From Nostoc sp. CENA543 (GTDB lineage Bacteria > Cyanobacteriota > Cyanobacteriia > Cyanobacteriales > Nostocaceae): 64,000 bases of DNA. The stretch covers positions 6,702,501-6,766,500 of the forward strand of contig NZ_CP023278.1 of the NCBI RefSeq assembly GCF_002896875.1, in the 5' to 3' direction. A program made the position numbers and the translations under genes. Below the pieces are notes generated by a model. The model did not search any database and was not told the DNA's origin. It was given only the letters and a program-made list of their open reading frames with translations. Positions 1-8,823 of the stretch are shown here, piece by piece. Position 1 is the stretch's first letter. Each line of letters begins with the position of its first letter.

Positions 1-262
1 CTGATTTTTCTAAGAACATATTGATTTTAGGCTTATGCTCTGGTGAACTTTACCTTTCCTTCGATTTTATGGTTAAAAAGATCAGGTTGCCACATAAAAT
101 CTTAAAAATTTAGCTTCTTACTACTGAGAGTGTTAATTGCTGAATGTAGACTGTTGATTGCTGTTGAATTCCCTACTAAATCTTTTAAATAGACTTATAC
201 AATATTATGTTCACCTTAGCATAGTGGTATGAAGCAATTACGTATATTTCTGCACAGATAAT

Positions 263-496
263 TTAGGAATTTTTTTGATGATTAATTGACCAACGATGTT
301 CTATTGATACAGAAGAACCTTGACAAGCTTCTTCCAATTGCTTTTGTTGGACTGCTGCTTTACGGAGAGTAATAATTAGTTGATTCACCTGATTTCGCAG
401 TTCAGGGTTACTACTGACTGCTGACATGGTTTGTCTTTCTAATAGTTGCAGTATAAGTTCGTAGTGGATGGGTGAAGGTAGGGGAATTTGCTCCAT
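263..496 (-). CDS. Small hypothetical protein (77 aa)
   Basis: I do not recognise this protein. It is 77 residues, soluble and mostly helical in appearance, with a proline-rich start (MEQIPLPSP) and a Gln/Leu-rich middle (RNQVNQLIITLRKAAVQQKQLEE) that could form a short amphipathic helix. There is no signal peptide, membrane segment, Cys pair or catalytic motif. It starts with ATG and stands alone between AT-rich spacers, so no operon suggests a role. It could be a genuine small cyanobacterial protein or a chance ORF. The ordinary codon-like composition and ATG start favour a gene only moderately. Confidence 0.5.
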   Translation of the reverse strand: MEQIPLPSPIHYELILQLLERQTMSAVSSNPELRNQVNQLIITLRKAAVQQKQLEEACQGSSVSIEHRWSINHQKNS

Positions 497-868
497 GTAG
501 TTATCAATTTGGTAGTTTTTAATTCTGAACGTCTAACTGCTGTCAAGTCAATTTTGACACAAGAAGCACAAATTTAACTAAGATTTTAGATATTCAGTTT
601 CAGGGAGTTTTAGGGTTTTGAGGTTTGATTTATACCAAATTGGGATAGGTAATATTGTTTCGATCTGCTGGAACGGGCTAAGAATCTAGGCTTTGAATCC
701 AAAATCCAAAATTGTTGCATCCAAAATTGGTATGCGTTAAACCTAGTTTAACGCGATGTAAGTATTTGCTGAAGGTGAGTTTCAAGCAACGTGGACACCT
801 CAGTACCGAATCATCAGAACTGAGTTGGAAGTTGGATGTAAACTGGCTCTAATAGATGATCATAGTAT
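497..868. other. Spacer between small ORF and trpC
   Basis: No gene is visible. The stretch is AT-rich and includes short 'AATCCAAAATCCAAAATTG'-type repeats near 697-730, a motif that recurs in other spacers of this window (for example 31835-31892). It lies downstream of trpC and upstream of the small minus-strand ORF, so it may hold the trpC 3' end and the promoter of the small gene. I could not identify a convincing promoter or terminator. Confidence 0.5.
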
Positions 869-1759
869 TTAATTAGACGGGGAAAATAGACGGGCGATCG
901 CTAATTGTGGATCTGGTTGTTTTACTAGGGATTCGCCGATTAACACAGCCGCCGCACCAGCTTGTGATACTTGGGTTAAATCTTCTGGGGTATGTAATCC
1001 CGACTCACTGACGACGAGGATATCTCTTGACTGCAATTGACTACCCCTAGCCGCTAAAATTTCGCAGGTGGTTTGTAAATCTACGGAAAAATCTTCTAAG
1101 TTGCGGTTATTAATGCCTACTAAAGCAACATCATCTAACGCCAATACCCTGTCGAGTTCTTCCAGACTGTGGACTTCAATCAAAACCGCCATTTTCAGGG
1201 ACTTAGCAATTTTGATGAAGTATCGCAAGTATTGATCACTCAAGATAGCAGCAATTAATAACACTGCATCTGCACCCCGCAACCGAGCTAAATACATTTG
1301 ATAAGGATAAATGACAAAATCCTTACATAGTAGTGGTAAATCTACGGCTTCACGGACTTTAGCCAAGTTATCAAAACTACCTTGAAAAAATTTGCTATCC
1401 GTCAAAACCGAAAGACAACTTGCGCCACCTTGTTGATAGGATAAAGCGATCGCCACAGGGTCAAAATCTTCCCGAAATACACCTTTACTGGGAGAAGCTT
1501 TCTTGACTTCTGCAATCAATGCAGGTTTAGTTCTACCCTGTTTCAAAGCTGCGACAAAATCCAGAGTTGGTGGTGCTGTGAGTGCTTGTTTTTGCAATTC
1601 TCTCAAAGGAACTCTGTCGCGCATTTGCTCAACTTCGATTTCCTTATGCCAGACAATTTCCTCTAGGATGTTCTGGGGTTGGGCATCTGGTGAAGCAACT
1701 TGATAACGCAAGAAGGCAACATTTATGGCTGGATTTGGTTGCAGACGGCGGATTTGCAT
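869..1759 (-). CDS. trpC: Indole-3-glycerol-phosphate synthase
   Basis: TrpC closes the indole ring in tryptophan synthesis, converting 1-(2-carboxyphenylamino)-1-deoxyribulose-5-phosphate to indole-3-glycerol phosphate with loss of CO2 and water. The protein is a cytosolic TIM barrel. Visible family motifs are KKASPSKG (86-93), CKDF (145-148), IEVH (194-197), GINNRNL (215-221), SESG (251-254) and GESL (275-278), which carry the catalytic Lys/Glu residues and the phosphate site. The length of 296 aa fits the cyanobacterial form, which has an extra N-terminal segment of about 35 residues. No other trp gene is adjacent, as expected where the pathway is scattered. The region just upstream of the ATG is filled by G-rich tandem repeats (1765-1880), so the promoter is probably further out or embedded in them. 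Confidence 0.95.
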   Translation of the reverse strand: MQIRRLQPNPAINVAFLRYQVASPDAQPQNILEEIVWHKEIEVEQMRDRVPLRELQKQALTAPPTLDFVAALKQGRTKPALIAEVKKASPSKGVFREDFDPVAIALSYQQGGASCLSVLTDSKFFQGSFDNLAKVREAVDLPLLCKDFVIYPYQMYLARLRGADAVLLIAAILSDQYLRYFIKIAKSLKMAVLIEVHSLEELDRVLALDDVALVGINNRNLEDFSVDLQTTCEILAARGSQLQSRDILVVSESGLHTPEDLTQVSQAGAAAVLIGESLVKQPDPQLAIARLFSPSN

Positions 1760-1764
1760 AATTT

Positions 1765-1880
1765 AGGGACTGGGGACTGGGGATTGGGGACTGGGCAGGG
1801 GGCAGGGGGCAGGGGGCAGGGGGTAGGGGGCAGGGGGCAGGGGGCAGGGGGCAGGGGGCAGGGGGCAGGGGGCAGGGGGA
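1765..1880. repeat. G-rich heptamer STRR, (GGGGACT)n then (GGGGGCA)n
   Basis: About four GGGGACT/GGGGATT-type units are followed by a run of about twelve GGGGGCA heptamers with one T variant. This is the classic short tandemly repeated repetitive sequence class of heterocystous cyanobacteria. The regular G5 runs on the + strand also satisfy the sequence rule for G-quadruplexes. The array begins only a few bases upstream of the trpC start codon. Confidence 0.9.
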
Positions 1881-1904
1881 AAGAACTTAGTATGAATAAG
1901 TATC

Positions 1905-1997
1905 TTTCCACCCTTACACCCCTACACCCTTACACCCTTACACCCTTACACCCCTACACCCTTACACCCCTACACCCTTACACCCTTACACCCTTAT
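1905..1997. repeat. CTTACACC-type tandem repeat
   Basis: The octamer-like unit ACCCTTAC/ACCCCTAC repeats about eleven times and runs right up to the stop codon of lpdA. With the preceding G-rich array it fills almost the whole spacer between trpC and lpdA. Confidence 0.88.
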
Positions 1998-3425
1998 TTA
2001 AACGACTGCCCGTTTATAGGCTTCATCCAACACTTCTGATAGGGTTGGGTGGGCGTGGACTAAATGGGCTAGGGTTTGGACTGTTTGCCGGTTGGCTACG
2101 GCGGCGGATGCTTCGTGGATTAAGTCGGAGGCGTGTAAGCCAAAAATATGTACGCCTAACACTTCTCCGGTGTCTTTGCGGTAGATGACTTTAGCGATAC
2201 CGTCGGCTTCGTTTTCAGCTAAGGCTTTGGAATTACCTTTGAAGTAACTTCTACTGGTAGCGATTTCAAAACCTTCGGCTTGTCCTAATTCTTTGGCGGC
2301 TGTTTCGGTTAAGCCGACATAGCTGACTTCAGGATGGGTAAATGCGGCGGCGGGAATACTGCGATAATCGGCTTTTCTTTCCCGTCCCATGATGTTTTCT
2401 ACAGCGACGATACCTTGGGCGGAAGCTGCGTGTGCTAGCATCATTTTGCCGTTAGCATCGCCAATTGCCCACAGATGGGGGACGACTTCCCCGGCTGATA
2501 AGACTGCCATGCGATCGTCAACCGGAATAAAATTCCGACGGTCAAGTTCTACACCCACAGATTCTAAACCGAGATTTTTGGTAGCGGGGATGCGTCCTGT
2601 AGCTACTAAGCAAGCATCAACTTCAATAACATCGACATCTTCTTTAGTTTTGAAATCTGCCAATTCAATCACTACAGGCGAACCAGGAATTACTTTTTTG
2701 GCGTAGATTCCCACCTTGGTTTCAATGTCGCGGGGTGTAATTAATACCCGTTCTGCGAGTTTCGCAATATCGCGGTCAAACCCTGGCATAAGTTGGTCGA
2801 GGGCTTCAATCAAAGTGATTTCACTGCCCAAAGCTGAGTAAATATCCGAAAATTCTAAACCGATGTAACCACTACCAATAATGGCAATCCATTGTGGTAG
2901 GGTTTCCAGTTTCACAGCTTGATCACTAGTAAAGACGGTTTTGCCATCTACTTCAATTCCTGGCGGTACGAAAGGTACAGAACCAGGAGAAAGAATAATA
3001 TCCTTAGCGGTGATGGTTTTTTCACCACCATCGCCAGTCACCGTCACTTTTTGAGTACCGGCGATTTTGCCCCAACCTCTAATGATATCGACTCCCAGAC
3101 GTTTGAGACTATTCGTTAAATCCCCTTGGATTTTAGAAACTAAATTATTGGCGTGATCTGCGATCGCTTGCCGATCAAATTCCACGCCGCCAATTTGAAT
3201 TCCCAAGGACTTCAGGTGATGGGCATCGCGCAATTCCCGCACACGTCCAGATGCGGCTAACAACGCCTTAGATGGAATACAGCCCCGGTTGACACAAGTG
3301 CCACCCATATCAGCTGCTTCAATAATCGCTGTTTTCAAGCCGCAACCTACGGCGTGTAGGGCTGCGCCGTGTCCCCCTACACCAGCTCCTATAATTACTA
3401 AATCGTAATCAAATTCATGACTCAC
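1998..3425 (-). CDS. lpdA: Dihydrolipoyl dehydrogenase (E3)
   Basis: This flavoprotein reoxidises dihydrolipoamide with NAD+, serving the pyruvate dehydrogenase complex and the glycine cleavage system. The N-terminal FAD fold has GAGVGG (13-18). The redox disulfide motif [13 protein letters not shown] places C44 and C49. A second Rossmann motif (GSGYIG) binds NAD, and the C-terminal dimer interface has HPTLSE with the catalytic pair H459/E464. The 475-aa length is normal and no key residue is missing. The start at MSHEFDYDL puts the FAD motif at the usual distance. It stands alone, with repeat-filled spacers on both sides. A related flavin disulfide reductase is the only alternative, and the motif set fits E3 best. 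Confidence 0.95.
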   Translation of the reverse strand: MSHEFDYDLVIIGAGVGGHGAALHAVGCGLKTAIIEAADMGGTCVNRGCIPSKALLAASGRVRELRDAHHLKSLGIQIGGVEFDRQAIADHANNLVSKIQGDLTNSLKRLGVDIIRGWGKIAGTQKVTVTGDGGEKTITAKDIILSPGSVPFVPPGIEVDGKTVFTSDQAVKLETLPQWIAIIGSGYIGLEFSDIYSALGSEITLIEALDQLMPGFDRDIAKLAERVLITPRDIETKVGIYAKKVIPGSPVVIELADFKTKEDVDVIEVDACLVATGRIPATKNLGLESVGVELDRRNFIPVDDRMAVLSAGEVVPHLWAIGDANGKMMLAHAASAQGIVAVENIMGRERKADYRSIPAAAFTHPEVSYVGLTETAAKELGQAEGFEIATSRSYFKGNSKALAENEADGIAKVIYRKDTGEVLGVHIFGLHASDLIHEASAAVANRQTVQTLAHLVHAHPTLSEVLDEAYKRAVV

Positions 3426-3492
3426 GTTAGTTTCCCCGTGTGCTTCGCATTATCTATTCTCGACTTCACTTGCTCGTAGTGCAACCCCCTTT

Positions 3493-3655
3493 TTGGGGAA
3501 TTGGGGATTGGGGACTGGGGATTGGGGATTGGGAAGATGGGGAGTGTGGGGAGTGTGGGGAGAGAGGGGGGAAAGATTTCTTCCCACACCTCCCACACCT
3601 CCCACACCTTTTTTCGCTCACCCTGCACCCTGCCCCCTGCCCCCCTGCCTCTTTT
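3493..3655. repeat. Composite STRR block (GGGGATT, GGGGAGTGT, CCCACACCT, CCCCCTG)
   Basis: Several short tandem arrays are stacked: GGGGATTGGGGACT units, three GGGGAGTGT units, three CCCACACCT units and a C-rich CCCTGCCCC array. The GTGTGGGGAG and CTCCCACACC parts are complementary and flank about 30 bases, so a transcript through this spacer could form a long hairpin. It separates the divergent lpdA and SWIM genes and must contain or abut their promoters. Confidence 0.85.
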
Positions 3656-3742
3656 ATGGCCGTGAAAGTATTTGCACACTGAACGCTGAACCAGTAATCT
3701 TGATTTAAAATCACCTATAGGATTTTTCCAGGCGATCGCTTA

Positions 3743-5518
3743 ATGTCTTTTCCGAATATTAGTGAATTTACAGTCCGTCGCTATGCTAACTCTAAGTCTT
3801 TTCAACGTGGCGAGGCTTACTTTGAATCGGGTGCTGTTACTAAAGTTACTCAACGCGGACAGCAGTTTCAGGCAGAAGTGGAAGGTCACGAAACCAAGCC
3901 TTATCGAGTTTGCTTGAATTTTGATGACAAGACTGTAACCTTGGCTGACTGTACCTGTGCCTACAACTTTGAGGGTTGGTGTAAACATTTGGTGGCGACG
4001 GCACTGGTATTGATTCGTCAACCAGATATCATTGAGCAACGCCCTACTCTCGAAAAACTCCTCGACCGTTTAGATCATGTGCAGACTCAAAGGTTAATTC
4101 AAGAGTTAGTCGCAGAAGCACCCCAACTGATTGAGATTATCGATCAGCATGTTAGTTGGATGACTAACCCTACACCCAAGCCGTTATCTACCAGCACTGA
4201 AAGACACATTACCGTCAATTTGCCAGCGTTACGGGGGCAAATTAAGCAGATTTTGCGGGAAGCGGTGAATTATTTTGAGGAGGGGTATGAGGAAGACCCC
4301 CTGACGGAAGAATTATTTAGTTTAGTGCAGGGGGCTTTAGAGTTTAACGAACGGGGCGAAAATGATAATGCGATCGCTGTTTTGGAAGTGATTACTGCTA
4401 CCTGTGCGGAAAATTGGGACGAGGTATTAGAATACGGTGCAGACAATGATGAAATCGCCTGGGAATTGAATATTGCTTGGTGTGAGGTGCTTCTTTCTGC
4501 TGAACTTACCCCAGAGGAAAAAGTTGATATTCAAGTTAATTTGGAAGTTTGGCAAGACGAATGGAATACTGATTTTGCTATGGCTTTAGAAGCCTTACGC
4601 CAAGGCTGGGATGAACCACAAATCATCCAGGTACTTCAGGGCAATATCAGTACAAGGGGAGTTTGGGGTCAAGAAATTCCCTATTATGCTGACGATTTAG
4701 CGATGATTCGCTTGAAAATTTTAGAACGGCAAGAACGTTATCAAGAATACCTGTATTTGGCGCAAGCAGAGGGACAAACCCAAGCCTATCTCACCATGTT
4801 AGGACGTTTAGGCAGAATAGAAGAAGCGGTGCAAGCTGCCCAAACGGAAATGAGTTCAATGGAAGAAGCCTTCGCTTTAGCTAAAACCCTAGCTGAACAA
4901 GGTTCATTACCGCAAGCATTAGAAATTGCCCAAACTGGTTTTAGGCTATGGGGTAATTGTCAGTATGCTTTAGGGATTTGGACGTGTGATTTAGCTTTAG
5001 AGTTGCATAATCAGGAAGCGGCTTTATTAGCACTCAAAGCTGCTTTTGAAGTTAAACCCCACTTTGTTGACTATCAAAAAATTGCAGAATTAGCCGGAGA
5101 AAATTGGGAAGTTATTAAACCCGACTTATTAAAAGTTGTCCACAATTGTGATAATTGGGCAATCCAACCAGACAAAGTGGATATACTTTTACACGAAGGT
5201 TTAATTGATGATGCCATTAACACTGTGAGCGAAATCAGTCATTATCATGCAGCCTTAGTTCACCGCGTCATGAAAGCCGCCATTCCTCACAATCCCGACT
5301 GGGTGATAGCCAATTCTCGCCGTCGTGCTGAAAGAATTATGGATGAGGGGAAAGCAGAATATTATAGTGAAGCGATCGCATGGTTAAAACAAACCCGCGC
5401 CGCTTATATAGCATCTGGTAGACAAGCAGATTGGTCGAGTTATCGTGAACAATTAATGGAAATTCACGGACGTAAGCGGAAATTAATGGGGATGTTGAAA
5501 GAACATAGTATGCAGTGA
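3743..5518 (+). CDS. SWIM zinc-finger protein with TPR-like C-terminus
   Basis: The 591-aa protein begins with a SWIM-type zinc finger: C70-x-C72, then C80-x-H82 (ADCTCAYNFEGWCKH). SWIM fingers bind zinc and are found in DNA-interacting or protein-scaffolding proteins. The rest is helical and rich in Ala/Glu/Leu, with repeat-like segments such as 'EEAVQAAQTEMSSMEEAFALAKTL' that resemble TPR/HEAT arrays. No catalytic helicase motif is present, so this is the stand-alone form and not a SNF2 fusion. The start ATG lies just after a HIP1 site and has no strong Shine-Dalgarno. There are no operon partners. The biological role is not known to me; a nucleic-acid or adaptor function is inferred only from the SWIM motif. 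Confidence 0.85.
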   Translation: MSFPNISEFTVRRYANSKSFQRGEAYFESGAVTKVTQRGQQFQAEVEGHETKPYRVCLNFDDKTVTLADCTCAYNFEGWCKHLVATALVLIRQPDIIEQRPTLEKLLDRLDHVQTQRLIQELVAEAPQLIEIIDQHVSWMTNPTPKPLSTSTERHITVNLPALRGQIKQILREAVNYFEEGYEEDPLTEELFSLVQGALEFNERGENDNAIAVLEVITATCAENWDEVLEYGADNDEIAWELNIAWCEVLLSAELTPEEKVDIQVNLEVWQDEWNTDFAMALEALRQGWDEPQIIQVLQGNISTRGVWGQEIPYYADDLAMIRLKILERQERYQEYLYLAQAEGQTQAYLTMLGRLGRIEEAVQAAQTEMSSMEEAFALAKTLAEQGSLPQALEIAQTGFRLWGNCQYALGIWTCDLALELHNQEAALLALKAAFEVKPHFVDYQKIAELAGENWEVIKPDLLKVVHNCDNWAIQPDKVDILLHEGLIDDAINTVSEISHYHAALVHRVMKAAIPHNPDWVIANSRRRAERIMDEGKAEYYSEAIAWLKQTRAAYIASGRQADWSSYREQLMEIHGRKRKLMGMLKEHSMQ

Positions 5519-5673
5519 GTAATTAGTTGCATAAACTTATGTGTTTTTATTATTCTGTAAACCAAGAATTGTAGATAAAGCTAATGCTAATTGCTCTATA
5601 TAATTTTCGTCTAGATAACCGATGAATTTAATAATTACGTGACTTCGACGAATTTAAGAAACCCCTCTCCAAA

Positions 5674-5696
5674 CCTCTCCCCTACAAGGAGAGAGG
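5674..5696. terminator. Hairpin in a CCTCTCC repeat
   Basis: CCTCTC (5674-5679) pairs with GAGAGG (5691-5696), with two further C-G pairs inside and a five-base loop. It sits between the convergent SWIM and TIR-GUN4 genes, where a bidirectional terminator is expected. There is no T-run, and the sequence resembles a repeat common in Nostoc spacers, so the terminator role is tentative. Confidence 0.4.
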
Positions 5697-5766
5697 CTTC
5701 AAAACCTTCATTTTTCGTTGATTTTCAAGATATCTAATCTTTAGAATTATCGGAAAGCCTTAGATG

Positions 5767-6900
5767 TTACAGTCTACAAGTATCGATGCGAGAAAAGAGG
5801 CCACAACCCCATCCACGCACTGATCCCCGTCCTAACGCCAACCCCACAAAATATGGCAGGTGTCCTTTAGGGGAAGAGATATCAAAAGTTAAATCCCTAG
5901 CGGATATCCAGTAACCCTTAACTCTACATCCTACGCGATCGCCAAATTTTTCCCAAGCTTCTTTGTAATAATTACCGTCTGGCTTTCCACCAACGCTCAA
6001 ATAAATTTCTTTTTGAACACTGAAGCCAAAATGTCCATTGCTATATTTTGCCCACAGGCGGTCAATTGTGTGGAGGTCTGTACAGGGAAATTTCGATAAT
6101 TCTTCTGCCCTAATCTCGTCACCTTTTTCACGCCCCACTACTTGAAGCATTACTATATAGGTTTCATAGTCTGCTTCTTGCCAATTTTCTGCTGCTAGTA
6201 GGTCGCGCAATCGACTGTAATCTATACCTTTATCTGAGGCTAATTCATTTTGATGTAGTTTTTCAACTTCTTGGTGTTCTTGTTTTAGGCTTTCTACTTC
6301 CTGCTGTCGTCGTCTTTCAGCTTCTTGTTCACGTTGTAGTCTGTCAGTTTCTTGTTGTTTTCTTTGCCTTTGTAACGTCTCTACTTCCTTTTGTTTTTGT
6401 ATTCTATCTATTTCTGGTTCTCGTTGACCTTCTGCTCGTTCCTGCTTGAGTTTTTCGACAGCAGCACGAATACCTTTAGCTACATCCGCGAAAGCTTCAT
6501 CTTGAGTGTGCCAATTTCTTGACACCACAGGTTCAGCATTCTTAGGTAAAGCTTGCAGTTTAGCAAATGGTGCGCCAGCCCAATCAACAGGCCGCAAAAT
6601 TACTGGGATGACGCAAGCTTCACCTTTATCATGCCGTTCTATCGCTTTCTTAACTTCCACATCCCAACAATAATTAGAAGCCAAAAAGTAGGCACTGACA
6701 AGCAACAGAATAATGTCGGCTGTGTTTAAATTGTCGTTAATCTGATCATGCCACTGTTCTCCGGCTCGGATCTCACGGTCATGCCAGCTTGATATTACAC
6801 CCTGCCTTTCCAATATACTCAGGTGGTAAGCTAATTCATCCCGTAGAGTCTCATCTTTGTGAGAGTAAGAAAAGAAAAGCTTGAAAGATTCCTCTGCCAT
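5767..6900 (-). CDS. TIR domain - coiled coil - GUN4 fusion protein
   Basis: Three parts are visible in 377 aa. Residues 7-150 form a TIR domain (KLFFSYSHKDE at the start, then DIILLLVSAYFLASNYCWDVE). E82 sits where NAD-cleaving TIRs carry the catalytic glutamate. Residues 151-222 are a highly charged Gln/Glu/Arg coiled coil. Residues 225-374 match GUN4 (YSRLRDLLAAENWQEAD, FPCTDLHTIDRLW, KYSNGHFGFSVQKEIYLS, KFGDRVGCRVKGYW, DLTFDISSPKGHLP). GUN4 binds protoporphyrin IX and Mg-protoporphyrin and stimulates Mg-chelatase. TIR domains are signalling or NADase modules. The fusion suggests a porphyrin-responsive TIR effector or scaffold. The next genes upstream are hemN, heme oxygenase and hemF, so a tetrapyrrole link is plausible, though about 400 bp of repeats separate them. 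Domain calls are firm; the function is inference. Confidence 0.88.
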   Translation of the reverse strand: MAEESFKLFFSYSHKDETLRDELAYHLSILERQGVISSWHDREIRAGEQWHDQINDNLNTADIILLLVSAYFLASNYCWDVEVKKAIERHDKGEACVIPVILRPVDWAGAPFAKLQALPKNAEPVVSRNWHTQDEAFADVAKGIRAAVEKLKQERAEGQREPEIDRIQKQKEVETLQRQRKQQETDRLQREQEAERRRQQEVESLKQEHQEVEKLHQNELASDKGIDYSRLRDLLAAENWQEADYETYIVMLQVVGREKGDEIRAEELSKFPCTDLHTIDRLWAKYSNGHFGFSVQKEIYLSVGGKPDGNYYKEAWEKFGDRVGCRVKGYWISARDLTFDISSPKGHLPYFVGLALGRGSVRGWGCGLFSRIDTCRL

Positions 6901-7296
6901 TTTCGCGCTCAGGAGTAGGGGAATTCCAATGAAAAAAATATACTATCACGTTGATGGCAAGGGGGCAGGGGGCAGGGAGCAGGGGGAAAGACAGTTGTTT
7001 TGGAGAAAATAAATTGGATAGTTTATTTTCTGGAAGTCCCTGGGATCAATTAGGCTTAGGATAAATTATAGTGTTTTTACTTGATTTTCCTGAGCAGCTA
7101 ACGGTCAGTATTTAATACACTATTTTAACGTGCGCCTCCGTTGGAGACTCACGCTATTTTAGTCTATACACACCAATAAGGTGCGTTATGTTTTGTCTTA
7201 ACGCACCCTAAAGCTAAATGAAGTCCATTGCGAATTGCGAATTGCGAATTGCGAATTGCGAATTGCGAATTGCTTTAATGCTCAATGTCAACTTTT
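6901..7296. other. Repeat-bearing spacer upstream of TIR-GUN4
   Basis: No gene is visible in these 396 bases. They hold a short GGGGGCA array (6959-6982), a repeat-like segment (CGCCTCCGTTGGAGACTCACGC, about 7134-7155), a perfect 9-bp inverted repeat (GGTGCGTTA 7180-7188 with TAACGCACC 7199-7207, 10-base loop) and a GAATTGC heptamer array (7227-7273). The promoter of the TIR-GUN4 gene and the 3' end of hemN must lie here. Confidence 0.7.
7227..7273. repeat. (ATTGCGA)n heptamer STRR
   Basis: Nearly seven perfect copies of ATTGCGA lie just downstream of the hemN stop codon. This is an STRR of the heptamer class. Confidence 0.92.
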
Positions 7297-8694
7297 TCAA
7301 ATGGCTTTAGAAAAACCATTGCTTGTTCGTTCGCGCAGATAAACATCAAATACAGATGCAATGTTACGGATGAGTAATCTTCCAGTTGGTGTGACTTCGA
7401 TATGATTGGGAGAAACTTTAATTAAACCATCGGCTTCTAATAGTCGCAGTTGTAATTGTTCTTTTTGCAAATATTCGGCAAAATCACTATCAAAATGCAG
7501 ATGATATTTTTCTTCAATGCTATCTGGTGAAAGGTGAAATTGACACATCAATTCCATAATGATGGTACGGCGGATGATATCATCTTGATTTAGTTTTACC
7601 CCTTTCTCAATGGGTAATTGGTCACTATTAATGGCTAGATAGTAATCTTTTAATCTTTTGTGATTCTGCACATACACATCATGCAGCATCGTAATTGAAC
7701 TCATACCAAAGCCTAATAAATCAGACTCCGGTTTAGTGGTATAACCTTGGAAGTTGCGATGTAGTTGACCTTTTTGTTGGGCGATCGCTAATTCATCATT
7801 CGGTTTAGCAAAATGATCCATCCCAATAAAAACATAGCCATTGCTGCTTAATTCTTCAATTGACATCCGCAAAATGTCTAGTTTTTCCGCCGCTAATGGT
7901 AATGCGTCTTGAGGAATTAAACGTTGAAGCGGTTTTAACCAAGGAACATAAGCAAAATTAAATACAGCAATGCGGTCTGGGTTGAGTTGAATTGTTTTGT
8001 GGACTGTATTTTTAAATGTTTCTAAAGTTTGATGAGGTAAACCATAAATCAAATCAACGTTAACGCTAGTAAATCCAGCATCACGCACCCAATCCATTAC
8101 CTGAAACAGCATTTCTTCTGGCTGTACCCGGTTAACAGCTTGCTGTACCTGAAAATTAAAGTCTTGAATGCCAAAACTAATGCGATTAAAACCTAAATCT
8201 TTCAACGCAAAAAGATAATCTCTATCTAAAAATCGGGGATTAACCTCAATAGAAATTTCTGCATCATCCTCAAAGTCAAAACAATGATTCAAGGCGTACC
8301 AGAGAGTTTCAAATTGATGTAAAGATAAATAGTTAGGAGTACCGCCACCCCAATGCAATTGTTGTACAGTTCGTTCATGGTGAATCAAAGATGCTACTTG
8401 CTGAATATCACGAATTAAGTAATTTAAATAAGGTTCAGCAAGTTTTTTATTGGGAGTAATGACAGTATTACAGCCACAGAAATAACAAGCACTCTCACAA
8501 AAGGGAATATGACAATACAAAGACAGGGGAGTTTTCTTATAATTGCCGACAGCGATCGCAGTTTTAAAGTCAGCTTGTGTAAAATCCTCTGTTAACTCCG
8601 TTGCTGGCGGATAACTAGTATAGCGGGGTAAAGGCTGATCATATTTTCGCAGTAAGTCAGCATCAAATTTAACGGTTTGTGACAAAACGTTCAT
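7297..8694 (-). CDS. hemN: Oxygen-independent coproporphyrinogen III oxidase
   Basis: HemN is a radical-SAM enzyme that decarboxylates two propionates of coproporphyrinogen III to give protoporphyrinogen IX without O2, in the heme and chlorophyll pathway. The N-terminal PRYTSYPPA signature of true HemN is present. The Fe-S motif is C66-x3-C70-x2-C73 followed by C75, as expected. GGGTPNYLS and the HemN C-terminal domain follow. I place the start at ATG 8694 (MNVLSQTV), giving 465 aa; an upstream ATG at 8718 would add eight residues. A large palindrome (8731-8781) lies directly upstream, then heme oxygenase on the same strand. The O2-dependent hemF is two genes away, so the block holds both forms of the step, matching low-oxygen tetrapyrrole clusters known in Synechocystis. 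Confidence 0.94.
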   Translation of the reverse strand: MNVLSQTVKFDADLLRKYDQPLPRYTSYPPATELTEDFTQADFKTAIAVGNYKKTPLSLYCHIPFCESACYFCGCNTVITPNKKLAEPYLNYLIRDIQQVASLIHHERTVQQLHWGGGTPNYLSLHQFETLWYALNHCFDFEDDAEISIEVNPRFLDRDYLFALKDLGFNRISFGIQDFNFQVQQAVNRVQPEEMLFQVMDWVRDAGFTSVNVDLIYGLPHQTLETFKNTVHKTIQLNPDRIAVFNFAYVPWLKPLQRLIPQDALPLAAEKLDILRMSIEELSSNGYVFIGMDHFAKPNDELAIAQQKGQLHRNFQGYTTKPESDLLGFGMSSITMLHDVYVQNHKRLKDYYLAINSDQLPIEKGVKLNQDDIIRRTIIMELMCQFHLSPDSIEEKYHLHFDSDFAEYLQKEQLQLRLLEADGLIKVSPNHIEVTPTGRLLIRNIASVFDVYLRERTSNGFSKAI

Positions 8695-8730
8695 AAAAAT
8701 TGCTAATTTGTAATTCATTATTAAAAGTTC

Positions 8731-8781
8731 GTAGTAAGGACTTTAGTCCTTAGAATTTTTCAGGACTAAAGTCCTTACTAC
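8731..8781. repeat. Perfect 20-bp inverted repeat between hemN and heme oxygenase
   Basis: The arm GTAGTAAGGACTTTAGTCCT (8731-8750) is exactly complementary to 8762-8781, with an 11-base loop. Each arm is itself near-palindromic (AAGGACT..AGTCCTT). The same core recurs at 37041-37066 and 56244-56269, so this is a dispersed element and not a locus-specific operator. In the heme oxygenase-hemN transcript it would form a very stable hairpin and could attenuate or process the message. Confidence 0.9.
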
Positions 8782-8823
8782 AAACTTGTCAAAACTATTT
8801 TTCTAACTCAGCACTCAACACTT

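Noticed and set aside
1765-1997. Tandem arrays that could be taken for a CRISPR array
   Set aside because: The units are 7-9 bases without spacers of unique sequence, and no cas gene is near. They are STRRs.
1700-2188. Plus-strand ORF of 162 aa across the trpC-lpdA spacer
   Set aside because: Most of it is translated tandem repeat (Gly/Arg and Thr/Pro/Leu runs) and the ends are antisense to trpC and lpdA.
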